The notes below the pieces were generated by a model. That model ran no database searches, was not told the origin of the DNA, and worked only from the letters and a program-made list of their open reading frames with translations. A stretch of DNA of 64,000 bases from Seriola aureovittata (lineage: Eukaryota; Chordata; Actinopteri; Carangiformes; Carangidae), in assembly GCF_021018895.1 (NCBI RefSeq), contig NC_079385.1:984303-1048302 (forward strand), in the 5' to 3' direction. The position numbers and the translations under genes are program-made. Each line of letters opens with the position of its first letter. Positions within the stretch are counted from its first letter, which is position 1. Positions 37,416 to 48,309 of the stretch are shown in pieces.

Positions 37416-37417
<2 letters not shown>

Positions 37418-37689
37418 GGCTCTAGATGTGCAGACAGGAGAAACTATATCAGTGTGTTATGAATGTCTGCAGCAAAGTTCATCACAAGTCATGACATTTA
37501 ACTTAGGCGCAAACCTCATGGTGACGCTAGAGGAAAGTCAATGGGATTCATCATCCATGGAGATGTGGACAAATATCACAGTGATCCATCCACTGATGTT
37601 GAGTAATTTCAGTCTGGACCAAAGTGCTGGACCAGCTGACACCCCCTACAGCCATGTCAGTGTTTTTGTGTGGCCAAAAACAGTTTTTG

Positions 37690-37740
37690 ATTGGCCATAT
37701 GCAAAGAAGTTTTCAGTCTACACATAAGCATATGGCCAAT
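37690..37740. repeat. Perfect 13 bp inverted repeat
   Basis: attggccatatgc (37690-37702) and gcatatggccaat (37728-37740) are exact reverse complements separated by 25 bp. The function is unknown; it lies just before the degenerate tandem array. Confidence 0.85.
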
Positions 37741-37779
37741 ACTGTGGGGATGGGCCCAGGGGGCCAAGGCATCAGGGGC

Positions 37780-38690
37780 CCCGAGGCTCTTTGACTATAA
37801 AAACCATAAAGAGGCATAAACATCCACATGGAGATGCAAATGATGATACACAAAACAAATATAAAAAGGCATGAAATGGCTACAAAGAGACACTGAGTGT
37901 CTACCAAGAGACACAAAGGCCTACAAGGAAACACAAACTGGCCACAAAGAGGCACAACACAACTACAATGAGATGAAAAATGACCACAAATAGACATAAA
38001 ATGACTAGAGACACAACATGAATACAAAGAAATGCAAAGCAGCTACCAAGAGACACTAAATGAATCACAGGGATCAGAAAAAGATGCATAACAATTACAA
38101 AAAGACACAAAATGACTAGAAAGAGAGGCAAAGAGACACAGTCTACAAAGAGACAAAACAACTATGATGAGGCAACACAACTGCAAAGAGATGCAAAACA
38201 GCTACCAAAGGACACAAATGCACTACAAGAAAACCAAAACTACAGTGAGATGCAAACTGACTACAAAGAGACATAACATTATTACAAAGAGACACATGGG
38301 GACTCCAAAGAGATGCAAAACAGCTACCAAGGGACACAAATGCACTACAAGAAAGCACAAATGGCTACAAAGATAAGAAAAACAACTAGAGAGAGAGACA
38401 CAAGGAGACACACAAACTATGAAGAGACACAAAACAACTCCAAAGAAATGCAAATCAGCTACCAGACGGAATCCCGAAAAGAGCAGAAAGAGATGTATTA
38501 CATCTACAAAAAGACAGAAGAAATACAAACAGATGCAAAGAGACACAGCCGATGAAGAGACAACACAACTACAAAGAGACACAAAACTGACTACATACAC
38601 AAAACAACAACAAAAGGATATACAAAGACTAGAAAGAAACACAAATCAGCTACCAAGAGACACAAAGTGAGCACAGAGAGATGTAAAACA
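37780..38690 (+). repeat. Degenerate tandem repeat, units of about 15-32 bp (CTACAAAGAGACACAAAA type)
   Basis: Words such as actacaaagagacacaaaa, ctaccaagagacacaaa and aaagagatgcaaaacagct recur tens of times with drift in length and sequence. The array is flanked by ggggccccgaggctctttga on the left and ggagggccgaggagcctttg on the right, a related block. The long Lys/Thr/Gln-rich and Cys/Leu/Val-rich frames here are by-products. Confidence 0.85.
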
Positions 38691-38763
38691 AGTGTTTCTT
38701 GTTCGTGTGTAGGAGGGCCGAGGAGCCTTTGACATGTCTGTGTTCTGCCCACTGACTTATAAT

Positions 38764-39339
38764 TAGGGTTGCAAAATTCCGTGAATTTTCCAAAATGGCA
38801 ACTTTCCATGGGAATTTATGGGAAATTATGGGAATAAACGGGAATAAAATGGGAATTTTCAAAATTGAAGGTTGGCTCTTCATAGGGAACTTAAATATAG
38901 TTGAGGAAAGTATATTTTAGCATAATCTTGACTAAAACAAACAGATGCCATTCAAATACACTTGAATATCCATGCCATTCCTCAATCACATGCACAGATT
39001 ACACTGCTTACTGCATGGCTAACGAAACCACACCCCCTACTGGCACCGTGCATGCCTCCATCGCATGTACAGAAGATTTCTAGAAGACTGGACCACACTT
39101 TTGAGCCTGAAGCACAAAGACTATTGAAGGCACACATTTGAGCCTGTGGAATAAACATATAATATATGTATATATATATAATATATTCCCAGTTAGTTCC
39201 CCTAAATTCCCATTAATTCCCAATAATTCCCATTATTCCCATGGAGCATTTCCAAAATTCCCAAGCTTAACTTCCCATGTAAATTTACCGAAAACTTTCC
39301 GGAAATTTACCGGAAATTTTCCGCCCCTTTGCAACCCTA
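38764..39339. mobile_element. Non-autonomous hAT-type element with 8 bp target duplication
   Basis: The element is 576 bp. Both ends begin TAGGGTTGCAAA when read inward, a 12-base perfect terminal inverted repeat. It is flanked by an exact 8 bp direct duplication, CTTATAAT (38756-38763 and 39340-39347), which is the signature of the hAT superfamily. The subterminal regions are dense in short A/T-rich GGGAAT/ATTCCC motifs (left arm ggcaactttccatgggaa, right arm cccattaattcccaataatt). The interior includes a TATA-rich tract near 39160-39186. There is no transposase frame. Confidence 0.9.
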
Positions 39340-39680
39340 CTTATAATGTCAGTCAGTCTGTCTGCCTGTGCTCATAGGCTCATGTTTACAGAAATACCAT
39401 GTCTGAAAAAACACATTCAACAACCAGGACGTTCAGTACAATGAGACTAAACCTCAGAATCAATCCACCTCCAAGTCACTCCAAGTCATTCTACCAAAGA
39501 GACCCATTCACCACAAAGCTCGGACATTAAGACCAAATAATGATCCCTGTGTTGTGATAAATACTGACCAATAAGCATCAAGAATCTTTTTATAAAACAC
39601 CTGAAATAAAACATGTTCTCTTTGCGCCTCTCAGGTGATTCATTTTCACAGACTGCAAACAAATAGCTCACACTTTTCTC

Positions 39681-40406
39681 TCTGTCCCACTCTGTCTCAG
39701 TCTGTCCAGTCTATCCAGTCTGTCTCAGTCTGTCCCACTCTGTCTCAGTCTGTCCAGTTTATCCAGTCTGTCTCAGTCTGTCCCACTCTGTCTCAGTCTG
39801 TCCAGTCTATCCAGTCTGTCTCAGTCTGTCCCACTCTGTCTCAGTCTGTCCAGTCTATCCAGTCTGTCTCAGTCTGTCCCACTGTGTCTCAGTCTGTCCC
39901 ACTCTGTCTCAGTCTGTCCAGTCTATCCAGTCTGTCTCAGTCTGTCCCACTCTGTCTCAGTCTGTCCAGTCTATCCAGTCTGTCTCAGTCTGTCTCAGTT
40001 TTTCTAGTTTGTCCCAGCCTCTCAGTCTGTCCCAGTCTGTCTCTATCTGTCCCCTTCTGTCCAGTCTATCTCAGTCTGTCCCAGTCTGTCTCGGTCTGTC
40101 CCACTGTGTCTCAGTCTGTCCCACTCTGTCTCAGTCTGTCCCACTCTGTCTCAGTCTGTCCAGTCTGTCTCTATCTGTCCCCTTCTGTCCAGTCTATCTC
40201 AGTCTGTCCCACTCTGTCTCGGTCTGTCCCACTCTGTTTCAGTGTGTCCCAGTCTCTCAGTCTGTCCCAGTCTGTCTCTATCTGTCCCCTTCTGTCCAGT
40301 CTATCTCAGTCTGTCCCAGTCTCTCAGTCTGTCCCACTCTGTTTCAGTGTGTCCCAGTCTCTCAGTCTGTCCCAGTCTGTCCCAGTCTCTCAGTCTGTCC
40401 CAGTCT
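39681..40406 (+). repeat. Minisatellite, 48 bp unit decaying into CAGTCTGTCCCA variants
   Basis: Four tandem 48 bp units start at 39698, 39746, 39794 and 39842. Each is built from CAGTCTGTCC, AGTCTATCC, AGTCTGTCT and CAGTCTGTCCCACTCTGTCT. After 39890 the array continues as shuffled shorter units of the same words. 48 is a multiple of three, so a long Ser/Gln/Val/Cys open frame runs through it by chance. The array ends inside the EGF3 splice donor. Confidence 0.92.
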
Positions 40407-40409
40407 TAC

Positions 40410-40544
40410 CGTCAGAGCGGTGGATGCAGGTATGCTGGTTGTCGCTAAGGAAGAATCCCTCTGTGCACTGACACTCGTAGCTCCCCATGGTGTTGACACA
40501 CACTTGCTGGCATCCACCGTTGTTGTCCAGACATTCGTCCACAT
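40410..40544 (-). CDS. scube1: SCUBE1 exon encoding EGF-like domain 3 (calcium-binding type)
   Basis: This is an internal exon of 135 bp, phase 1-1. The minus-strand acceptor is ctgaacag and the donor is G|gtaaga. With the split Asp from the preceding exon the peptide opens [20 protein letters not shown], then GSYECQC, and ends [15 protein letters not shown]. The six EGF cysteines are present, as is the calcium-binding signature (DVDEC, and [10 protein letters not shown], where the Asn is the usual hydroxylation site). The phrases [14 protein letters not shown] and NNGGCQQ are typical of vertebrate SCUBE proteins. A 48 bp minisatellite occupies the intron immediately after the donor, and the donor itself (gtaagactgggacag) merges into the repeat unit. 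The flanking introns are 12.5 kb upstream and 25.6 kb downstream in transcript order. Confidence 0.95.
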
Positions 40545-40698
40545 CTGTTCAGATGACGAGAGACAGACAGAGAGATGAAGTCAGCCGTGTTGGATAAACA
40601 AAACAAACAAAACAAACATACAGTATGTCAGTGACAGTTTATGTGCCGGGAAATGTCAGGTGAGAGGATGACACCAGAGTCAGGAATGTGAGGGTCAC

Positions 40699-40738
40699 AC
40701 ACACGCAAACACACGCGCACACACACACACACACACAC

Positions 40739-40775
<37 letters not shown>

Positions 40776-40782
40776 ACACACA
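40699..40782 (+). repeat. Compound (CA)n microsatellite
   Basis: CA runs broken by CG, AAC and TAC units, about 150 bp upstream of the EGF3 exon acceptor in the transcript. Confidence 0.94.
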
Positions 40783-41045
40783 CAGAGCGGCAGACAGGGT
40801 GTCCTGACAGGAGTCTGATCCTGGCACCATAGGTGACTAAATCAAACACCAAACGCTAGGTCGTAACTGGGGTGGTGAGTGTCTACAGAGTGTGTGAGTA
40901 TGTCATGTGCACGTACTGGTGCATGAATGCATTTATAGGCCCCACTGTGCCACTAAGAGGCCAGTAAACATCTAATAGGACTGAAGTCAACTGGAAATAT
41001 GTGACACCCTCCATTGACTTTAACAGGGATCATACAGATCTGCCC

Positions 41046-41046
<1 letters not shown>

Positions 41047-41110
<64 letters not shown>
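41047..41110 (+). repeat. (GT)n microsatellite
   Basis: A GT run with one CG near its start. Confidence 0.95.
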
Positions 41111-41111
<1 letters not shown>

Positions 41112-41699
41112 CCAGGATGACTTTGCATTGTGTTTAGTCTGCAGTTCTGAGGTTGATGTAGACAGACACACTGCTGAGACACATGGCTGATCTAAAACAT
41201 GGCCTATATCCTCTTTTATCTAATGGTTGCATCAAGACACTGAAGTTCAGTTCAGGGATGTGTCAGGTAAACTGGGTAGGAATTGTAGAATTGTAGATAG
41301 TAAAGAATATCATCATCTTGAGGCATGTGCTCTGAACTGCAACACTCAAAGGAAGGGTGAGAAGCATGCCATCATGGGAGGGGTGGGGGATCACCTTGGT
41401 GTACCTGGCCTGTCATTTGAAAGCGACATTGGTTGGTTCCCAATGAGCAATTTAGTAAGAACTAAAAGTGCAAAGAGAACACAGATACAGATTTTCCTCT
41501 TCTATTTTTCCACTCATCTGAAGAAACCTCCTTCCCACCCTGAGCCAAAACATAAAGCTCCAGCATCTTTCCACCTGTAGCACCTTTATACTAGAATCAC
41601 CACCTCCTGGTTGTTTCCTCCACCAATCAGCCAAGTGTCAGGAAATATGGTCCCCATCTTAAATAATAGCCAGAAGTGGTTCTGCAGAACATAATGATG

Positions 41700-41850
41700 T
41701 CACAGTGACCTTGACCTTTGACCACAAAAATCTGAATGTTTGTGCCAAATTTGAAGGACTTCCCTCCAGGGGTTACTGAGATATCGTGTTCACGAGAATG
41801 AGACGTACAACCTGAGACTTAACGCCTCTAGCTGTTGCTGGTGCAAAAGC
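41700..41850 (+). repeat. Dispersed repeat family C, copy 1 (rich in TGACC half-sites)
   Basis: gtgaccttgacctttgacca, gtgccaaatttgaaggactt and ttactgagatatcgtgttca recur in reverse or altered form at 42220-42260, 57185-57480 and 59300-59400. This defines a dispersed family that carries tandem nuclear-receptor half-sites. Confidence 0.6.
41712..41723 (+). promoter_or_regulatory. DR1 nuclear-receptor-type motif
   Basis: TGACCTTTGACC is the reverse complement of GGTCAAAGGTCA. A further TGACC lies just upstream at 41706. It belongs to a family C repeat. Confidence 0.3.
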
Positions 41851-41979
41851 ATGAAAATCCTTGTCCTGCTCTTAATCAGCCTCTGTGTCAGCCTCCATCT
41901 GTCTCTTTCTATCCCTCCATCCACATCTGTAGTCATCCATGGAGCCTTTTATTCCACCAATCATCAACATGTTACAGAT

Positions 41980-42270
41980 GTATGTTGTCACCTCCTCATG
42001 GTTATTTCCCCCCCCAACCAGCCAATTTACAGGAAGTATGGTCACAATTTATCCTTCCTGAGTTACAGCATTAATGATGTCACAGTGAAGTTGACCTTTG
42101 ATCTTTTTGGATATCAAATATCATCATTACATAATTTTATTTCATTACACATTTGTGTTCAATTGTGTCATAATTAGTGAATGAATTTGTGAATTATGGC
42201 CAAAAACATGTTTTGTGAGGTCAAAGTGACTTTGACCTTTGACCTTTGACCACCAAAATCTAATCAGTTA
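41980..42270 (+). repeat. Dispersed repeat family C, copy 2
   Basis: It contains ggaagtatggtcacaattta, atgatgtcacagtgaagttg, acatgttttgtgaggtcaaa and gtgactttgacctttgacct followed by ttgaccaccaaaatctaatc. The last part is the reverse complement of the 57410-57440 copy (gattagattttggtggccaa). Confidence 0.6.
42233..42251 (+). promoter_or_regulatory. Overlapping DR1 motifs (three tandem half-sites)
   Basis: TGACCTTTGACCTTTGACC gives three half-sites in tandem, each pair spaced by one base, that is two overlapping DR1 elements. It lies in a family C repeat; activity is unknown. Confidence 0.35.
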
Positions 42271-44008
42271 TATATAACTCTATAACAAAAGCTGACACAT
42301 TACAAGTAGTGCCAATAGTAAGAAATGTAATACAACTCCTGTTTCCTAACTGGGCGTGGTCACGATTGCTTGTTCATGTCAAAACATAACAACAATACAT
42401 TACAACACTAGATACAGTTTGAATTTACAGCTGATTTTGCCGCTCGTTTTTATGTGCTGGCTTATATCTGATCAACCCAGTACAAGATCAGTCTATCAGT
42501 CTAATACTCTCTGTTTTCCCTCCAAAAGCACTTCAATAATAATAACAACAATAATGGTATTATTACACAATGAAACAAGTTTTATTTCAGTTTAAACTTT
42601 TAATTCATGGTTGCACGTATAGGCCCCTCATAACTTCTGTTTATATGGTTGGAAAGCGATGTCGGCAGTAAACTAGATCAGAACCGACAGAGAGATCCGT
42701 GTGGTGAGATCTCATGAGAGTTTGTTGCTGAGACAGAGACATTTCTCGAACAAAGTTAATTTCATCCAAATTTTTCTGAAAAATATAATTTCACCGTCAG
42801 AATGTTTTGAAGATCTGTGGCTTGTGAAAAATAGATAATATGTCTATTTCGGTTAAAAAAAATCAAAATCAAAACCTGTGTTCACGTTCACTTCTCCCAC
42901 ATGAGTGAACTGACTCAGACCTGCTGCTGGTCTGTTACAGGGGCGGGGAGGTGGAGAAACCCATGTGACACACAGACAGGAAATGATTGTAAGTGCGTTG
43001 TCTCCTTTCTCAACTGTCTCTGTTCTGGACTTCAGCATCTTCTTCTCCCTGGTGGTAGAAAGGAGGAGGAGAGCAGGAGAGGAGGGTCTTTGTGCTCTTC
43101 ATCTATGGTCAATTCATCTTCTCCTGTTTGCCTCACACTGCTCAGAGAGCCAGTGATGCAGATGTACTGTCCACTGGATAACAAGCTCTAAAAGTACACT
43201 CATTCTTTCAAGCTGTTCCTCTATCCTCATCTTTTCTCCTTCTGCTCAACTCATACATGAACTTAAGGACCCGAAAAAAACAAGAAGAAAACAGGCTCCA
43301 GCTCTAATGCTCCTACAGTCACCTGGCCTGACACTGAGTTGATCTGACAGGGAGGACGGAGAGAGAGGATGTGAACAGTGATGTTGCAGCAGCACCACAC
43401 ACACCACAGCTGTGTTGGTGGAGGTATATAGATGTATACAGCTGTTAGAGCTTCTGACAAACATTTGCCAACAGCTAGATCTGCTGTATCCGATCATTCC
43501 CTGAGGTCTGCCTCCGTACCACACTGATTCATTTGGGCTTCACATTGTGAATCTGCAGTCAGAGCTTCAGCCCGTCCTGATGGAAGTGCAGCTACAGCTA
43601 TAGTTCCAAAGCCCCAGTGTTTCCAGACAGTATTGTGATTTGATTTAAGCACCATGATCCTAGTGATTTACACACATGACTCACACAACCGACCCACATC
43701 CAAGAAATGATAATTCACTTTACTATAATACACTTTCTAACTTTGCAGCCATGTTTGTGATCAATTCCAGGTAACTGCAGAGCTGCTGACCCGTCCATTC
43801 CCGGATCAACCTGTACGCTGACTTCATTCATGCATCCCATCCACAAACCTCCAGTCCATGTGTAAATACACTGGTGTGTTACTGCTGCAGAAGTCATGGA
43901 GTCCTCACTGAACTCTAGGTTTTTGTTTTTTTAATCGCACTTCTTCACACTGCTTTTTTAACAGATGTCATTAATATGACTAATGTATTTAATTTTCAAG
44001 CTGGAGGG

Positions 44009-44060
44009 GGAGAGAGACAGAGAGAAAGAGACAGACAGAGAGAGAGAGAGAGAGAGAGAG
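44009..44060 (+). repeat. (GA)n microsatellite
   Basis: A GA run with several GACA interruptions. Confidence 0.92.
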
Positions 44061-44511
44061 ATGCAGCAATCTCCAAGTCCAATCAATCTCTGCCAACATT
44101 TCAGTGTAAAAGGCCACAAGGCTCTTTTGCAAGTTTCAACTGGCGCTCCTCTGTTTGATTGTTCTTCACCCACCCAGGATGCATCTGACAGGGGGGGCGG
44201 GGGTGAAGTGATCTCATCTTCTTGCCTCTCTCTCCCCGACTTTCCTGTCACTACTGTCACTGTCCCTATCACAATAAAGGTAACAACCTACCCATAAAAT
44301 AACTTAAAAAAAAACAAATTTTAAGCTGGTTTTATCTGTTGACATGTTGGTGTCCTTCAGGAAGCAATTTGAACTGAGACCATACAAGTTAGCATTCACT
44401 ACAGTTTGTACAAAAATAACTAAACAAGCATGATCTGAGTGACATAAATCAAAAGCAATACAATTTAATTCCACTTTAAAAAATCAAGTGATTTACTTAT
44501 GGAAATTTTCA

Positions 44512-44757
44512 TTAAAGCTCCATATTTTCCTCTTCTTCTGTGTTTTATTTGAAGTGTTGATCCATAAGAAGATATACTTGTGGTTTTAAGAACCAAAAAC
44601 ATCTCAATGTAGTTTTAAATCTCTTCTCTCAGGCTTCTCTCTGGAGCTCTAGTAACAACTGGTCAGTGAGCCAATCATAAGAGAGGAGGCTCTGAGCCTC
44701 TCTTCTGATTGGCTCAAACAACACATGGACATCTATGTTTTATATGGAGGTGAACAT
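44512..44757 (-). mobile_element. Family A element, internally deleted
   Basis: It begins TTAA-AGCTCCATAT at 44512 and carries the blocks tgatccataagaagatata, ttaagaaccaaaaac, ggcttctctctggagctc and cttctgattggctc. It then jumps straight to the opposite end (aacaacacatggacatct, tttatatgga). The central several hundred bases are therefore missing. A 60 bp segment just upstream (44326-44385) is shared with the copy at 46993. Confidence 0.75.
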
Positions 44758-45779
44758 GATTCTAATGTAAGAGATGGGCGCAGACCAAGTTGAGCTTCTA
44801 CAGTCTGTCAGACAAATGAAGCAGGTATCAGTGTGTTACAGGCTGTTTAGTTAAGTTTAGTTAAGTTCCCTCTTTATGTTTCCTTTCTTAGTTGAAGTGG
44901 AAGCAACACAAACAGGAAACTTTATATTCAAAAAATGTATTGAAAAGTTTACGTGAACTCAGACTTCATTGAAATTTTTCCTCTTTCTGTGTCTCTGCTG
45001 AGAAACTGGAATTTTGAACTGAAATCACAAACTTTGGAAGATAGACTCATCATTCTTTTAATTCAGAAGCTTCATATTAACGTAGATAAACATTGGGAGG
45101 ACTGTGGATTTCGTCCCCCATCACTTACGTCTGTCTCACTGTTCATACAGACTGTGAACCATCTTTTAATTTGTCTAACTGAGACTGTTGACGTGTCCTA
45201 TTAGTTTCAGATGAATTCTTCTTTTAAGGGAACACGGGCTGTAGACTCTGTCCCCATCTCTAACATTAGTAAGGACAAGAGGAACAATCAGCAACCAGAC
45301 ACTGTTGTGATGTACATACGGACATAAAAGACTTGAAAAACTTCCATTGATATTGTTTGTGCTTTTTTTCTATTTTCACACCTTTCAGGTTCAGTAATGG
45401 TGAAATCTGGCACATGGTGATGTTGATGGACAATGATGAGTGATGTTGGTGGAGGTATTTCAATTACTTCAATTATACACATTGTTGTGTGTCCCTGTGC
45501 TGTGTAAGAACAGTGAAACAGTGAAAACTCCTCCCTCCCTCCATCTCCCGCCTCCTGTCTGTTACATGTCAGACCTCTCTGTGACGCCATGGTCGCTGAC
45601 TCCTCGCTGCGTAGCTACCTCTCAGATCTCGCCGTGACATGAAAAGGGCGCATCAGAAGGAAAATAAACTCATGCAATTGCAGCAGACATTCACAGAGGG
45701 CACAGAGCAAGCACCACATTGAGCCCAGCTGTTTCCACGCCAAAACCAAATAAATAAAGTCAAAACCAAAAGGAAGAAA

Positions 45780-45930
45780 GAGACTGAAGACTGAGCAGCA
45801 CCGCTCTTTAATCAGAGAACAATTAGGCAATCTTAAATCAATTAGTGCCCTAACTTGTTGACACAGTGCATCTGGGAGTCGACTCTCTGCACGCTCACGC
45901 AAACGGATTTCTACAATACTTTGTCATCCC
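45780..45930. promoter_or_regulatory. Candidate conserved non-coding element
   Basis: ctctttaatcagagaacaat, taggcaatcttaaatcaatt and agtgcc give clustered homeobox-like cores in non-repetitive DNA. There is no direct proof. Confidence 0.22.
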
Positions 45931-46938
45931 AGGCTCGTTCAGAACACCACAAGGGTCTGAGGTTTTCCGAAGATCATACTTTGGGTCTATTAAAAGCCAC
46001 AACATGGTTACAGGCCCAGAGCATGTGAGAAAAATGAGAAATAAATTGAGTGTGAACTTTGACAAAGAAACAAACAAGCTGTTTTCAAAAGGAGCGGTCG
46101 CACTTTGATGGTGATTCAGCTGCACTAAGCCTCATTTCAGTATCCGCAGGACCTAAAAGCATCCTGCAACAAATGTCCTCCGAGAATAGACGTGTTGCAG
46201 GGCTTCACGTTGTATCCCCAGCTATGATTAACGAGTCAGAAAGCAGACTGATTACAGCTCTACATGTTCTACATTTCTATCAGTCATGGAGGACATACGA
46301 TTTTAATTTACAGCGTCTTTGAACTCATCGCAGCTGATTCAAGCCGCAGCACAGATGTATGATGTTATGACAGCTCGTCACATGAGAGTCCGAGGTACAC
46401 ACATTGCCAGTATTAATTTTGTATATGCATGTGTCAGAGGGATGAGCCAGTGCAGTGCAGACTGTGCCCTGCCCCATACAGTTCAATGAGACACTCTAAT
46501 CTGAGACATTACAACAAACAGCATGGTCCTCGTTGACAGCCAGCGAGGAGATGAAGGTTGGAGCTGGGGATTAAACTGCAGTCTGACAATAGGCCGACAT
46601 GCCAGTTTCTGTTTATATGGTTACCATGCATCACAGGGTACTATTTATCTCTACAGTTAGTGATTACAGTAAACATAACGCACGTGAGACGCTGGTGACG
46701 GTACGGAGTCATCACACAGGAACGCAATCCCCAATCCGTGTTGTAAGCGGACTAAATATAAACCGATCCTCCGTAACAAGCATCGTACCTGAAATACACC
46801 CTGATCTCCTCCCTTCCACAGTCCTGGCTGTCTCTTCTATTTGTGTGTTTGTGTGTTTTGTTGTATGAGGTTGGAAATGTAAAATTCAAGTAGCATAATA
46901 CTAGAAGTCATTTCAACGGCCATGCTCTCAAACAGGCT

Positions 46939-47140
46939 GTTTTATCTGTTGTTGACATGTTGGTGCACTCCAGGAAGCTGAGACCATACATACATAAGAT
47001 ATATTTGTGGTTTTAAGAACCAAAAACCATCTCAGTGTAGTTTTACATCTCCTCTCTCAGGCTTCTCTCTGGAGCTGTATTAACAACAGGTCAGTGAGCC
47101 AATCAGAAGAGAGGAGGCTCTGAGCCTCTCTTCCCAACCG
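46939..47140 (-). mobile_element. Family A element fragment with a shared flank
   Basis: The blocks ataagatatatttgtggtt, ccaaaaaccatctcagtgta, ggcttctctctggagctg and gtgagccaatcagaagagag match family A. The preceding 46939-46992 (gttttatctgttgttgacat, ccaggaagctgagaccatac) is a near copy of 44326-44390. The two loci therefore share more than the element itself, pointing to duplication or to a longer composite repeat. Confidence 0.68.
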
Positions 47141-48309
47141 CAACACTTCATGGGATGATGGAAAATGTTTTGCTCCCACCTGATCTGAGGGCAGATTGGT
47201 TGAGAAGCTGGATCAACAAGACAATGCTTTACAGAAATGTGTCAGTTTTTTATTTAGTTGTCAATATTTTGACTTTCTTAGTCTGATTTAGTTATGGATG
47301 GTGCTTTTATCAGTGTGAGAGGCTGGATAAATTCAGCTTATATTACAGATATATTTTGTCTTTCTTTATTTCTTTCTCCCTGTATATTTTGATTATTGAT
47401 TCATGTTTTGAATTCCTTTAGTTTTAGAGGCACAGCTCCAGCAATGATGTTCTGGGCAGCTGATTCATATAGGCCCCGCAGACTAATATTATGGCTGCCT
47501 TACATCTAAACTTTTTGTCTTTGTGTCCTGCTGCAAAACCTGTCAACCAAACACAAAAAACCTGTTTCTCTGGTGAGAAATTAACAATTACAGTTGGCGA
47601 CCTGATAGAAGTGATGTTACTGTTCTCTCCCTGGGTATCCAACATCACCTTGATCAGATGGCACAGTTTGGTGCAGCCAGGCTCTATGACAGTGTCTTTA
47701 TGAGGCTGCTAAAAAATAATTGTTCCTCACACAACCACATGCCAGGAGTCTCATTTGTGTAACATCCAATCTTAAAAATCTGTGTGTCATTCCACCCTGC
47801 TCAGCAGCAGGTGAGCTGTATCCAACCAGCATGGACAGCAGTCTTTGTGCAGTCTGGATGTTGGGACTGGATGTTGATTAGTCCCTGCCCCTCTTCAGTC
47901 AAAAGACAGATAGAGGGCTGCTGCCCAGAGCCAGAACAGAGGAAATCCAGGATGGCTCTCTGAATGTCCTTTCTCAGGCCTCTTGTCAGAACAATGACTC
48001 TGTGCCAAAGACTTGAGGCAACCAAATACTTGGCAACTACAACTCTTCCCCTATATGACAACTGGGGTAGCAACAATTTCCATTTCCCACAACTGAGCGC
48101 ACGCTTTCACCTGAACTCCCTCCCAGTTCTTTGTCTAAAAGCCGTTAAATACACCCAGTCCTTTCAGCCCCTCCTCCCCCCACTCAAGTCCTCCAGGCAG
48201 ACGGGGCTGCAGGCTGACAGAGGAACTTATCATAGGTCAGTCATACACTAAAATGCCAATACGGACAACTTTGGGGGTGTATTCAAGTATCAACCTGTGG
48301 GGCTGAAAA

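Larger units (their letters stand above)
14794..40409 (-). other. scube1: SCUBE1 intron between EGF3 and EGF4 (25.6 kb)
   Basis: The intron is bounded by donor gtaaga at 40409 and acceptor ttctcag at 14794. It is the main repeat reservoir of the window, and the repeats are listed separately. Stretches without a recognised element include 14900-15650, 16090-18720, 19040-20760, 23650-24950, 28565-30200, 30565-31740, 31820-33010, 33260-34770, 35280-37345 and 37420-37780. These hold only small simple repeats and chance open frames. No second gene can be supported inside it. Confidence 0.85.

Noticed and set aside
38223..38670. Open frames of 80-139 residues on both strands
   Set aside because: They lie wholly in the degenerate tandem array and have no recognisable domain.
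37780..40406. CRISPR-like regular repeats
   Set aside because: Units are contiguous or degenerate with no unique spacers, and the host is a vertebrate.
39635..40471. 278-residue + strand open frame rich in Ser, Gln, Val and Cys
   Set aside because: It runs through the 48 bp minisatellite; 48 is divisible by three, so the frame stays open by chance. The opposite strand at its end is the real EGF3 exon.
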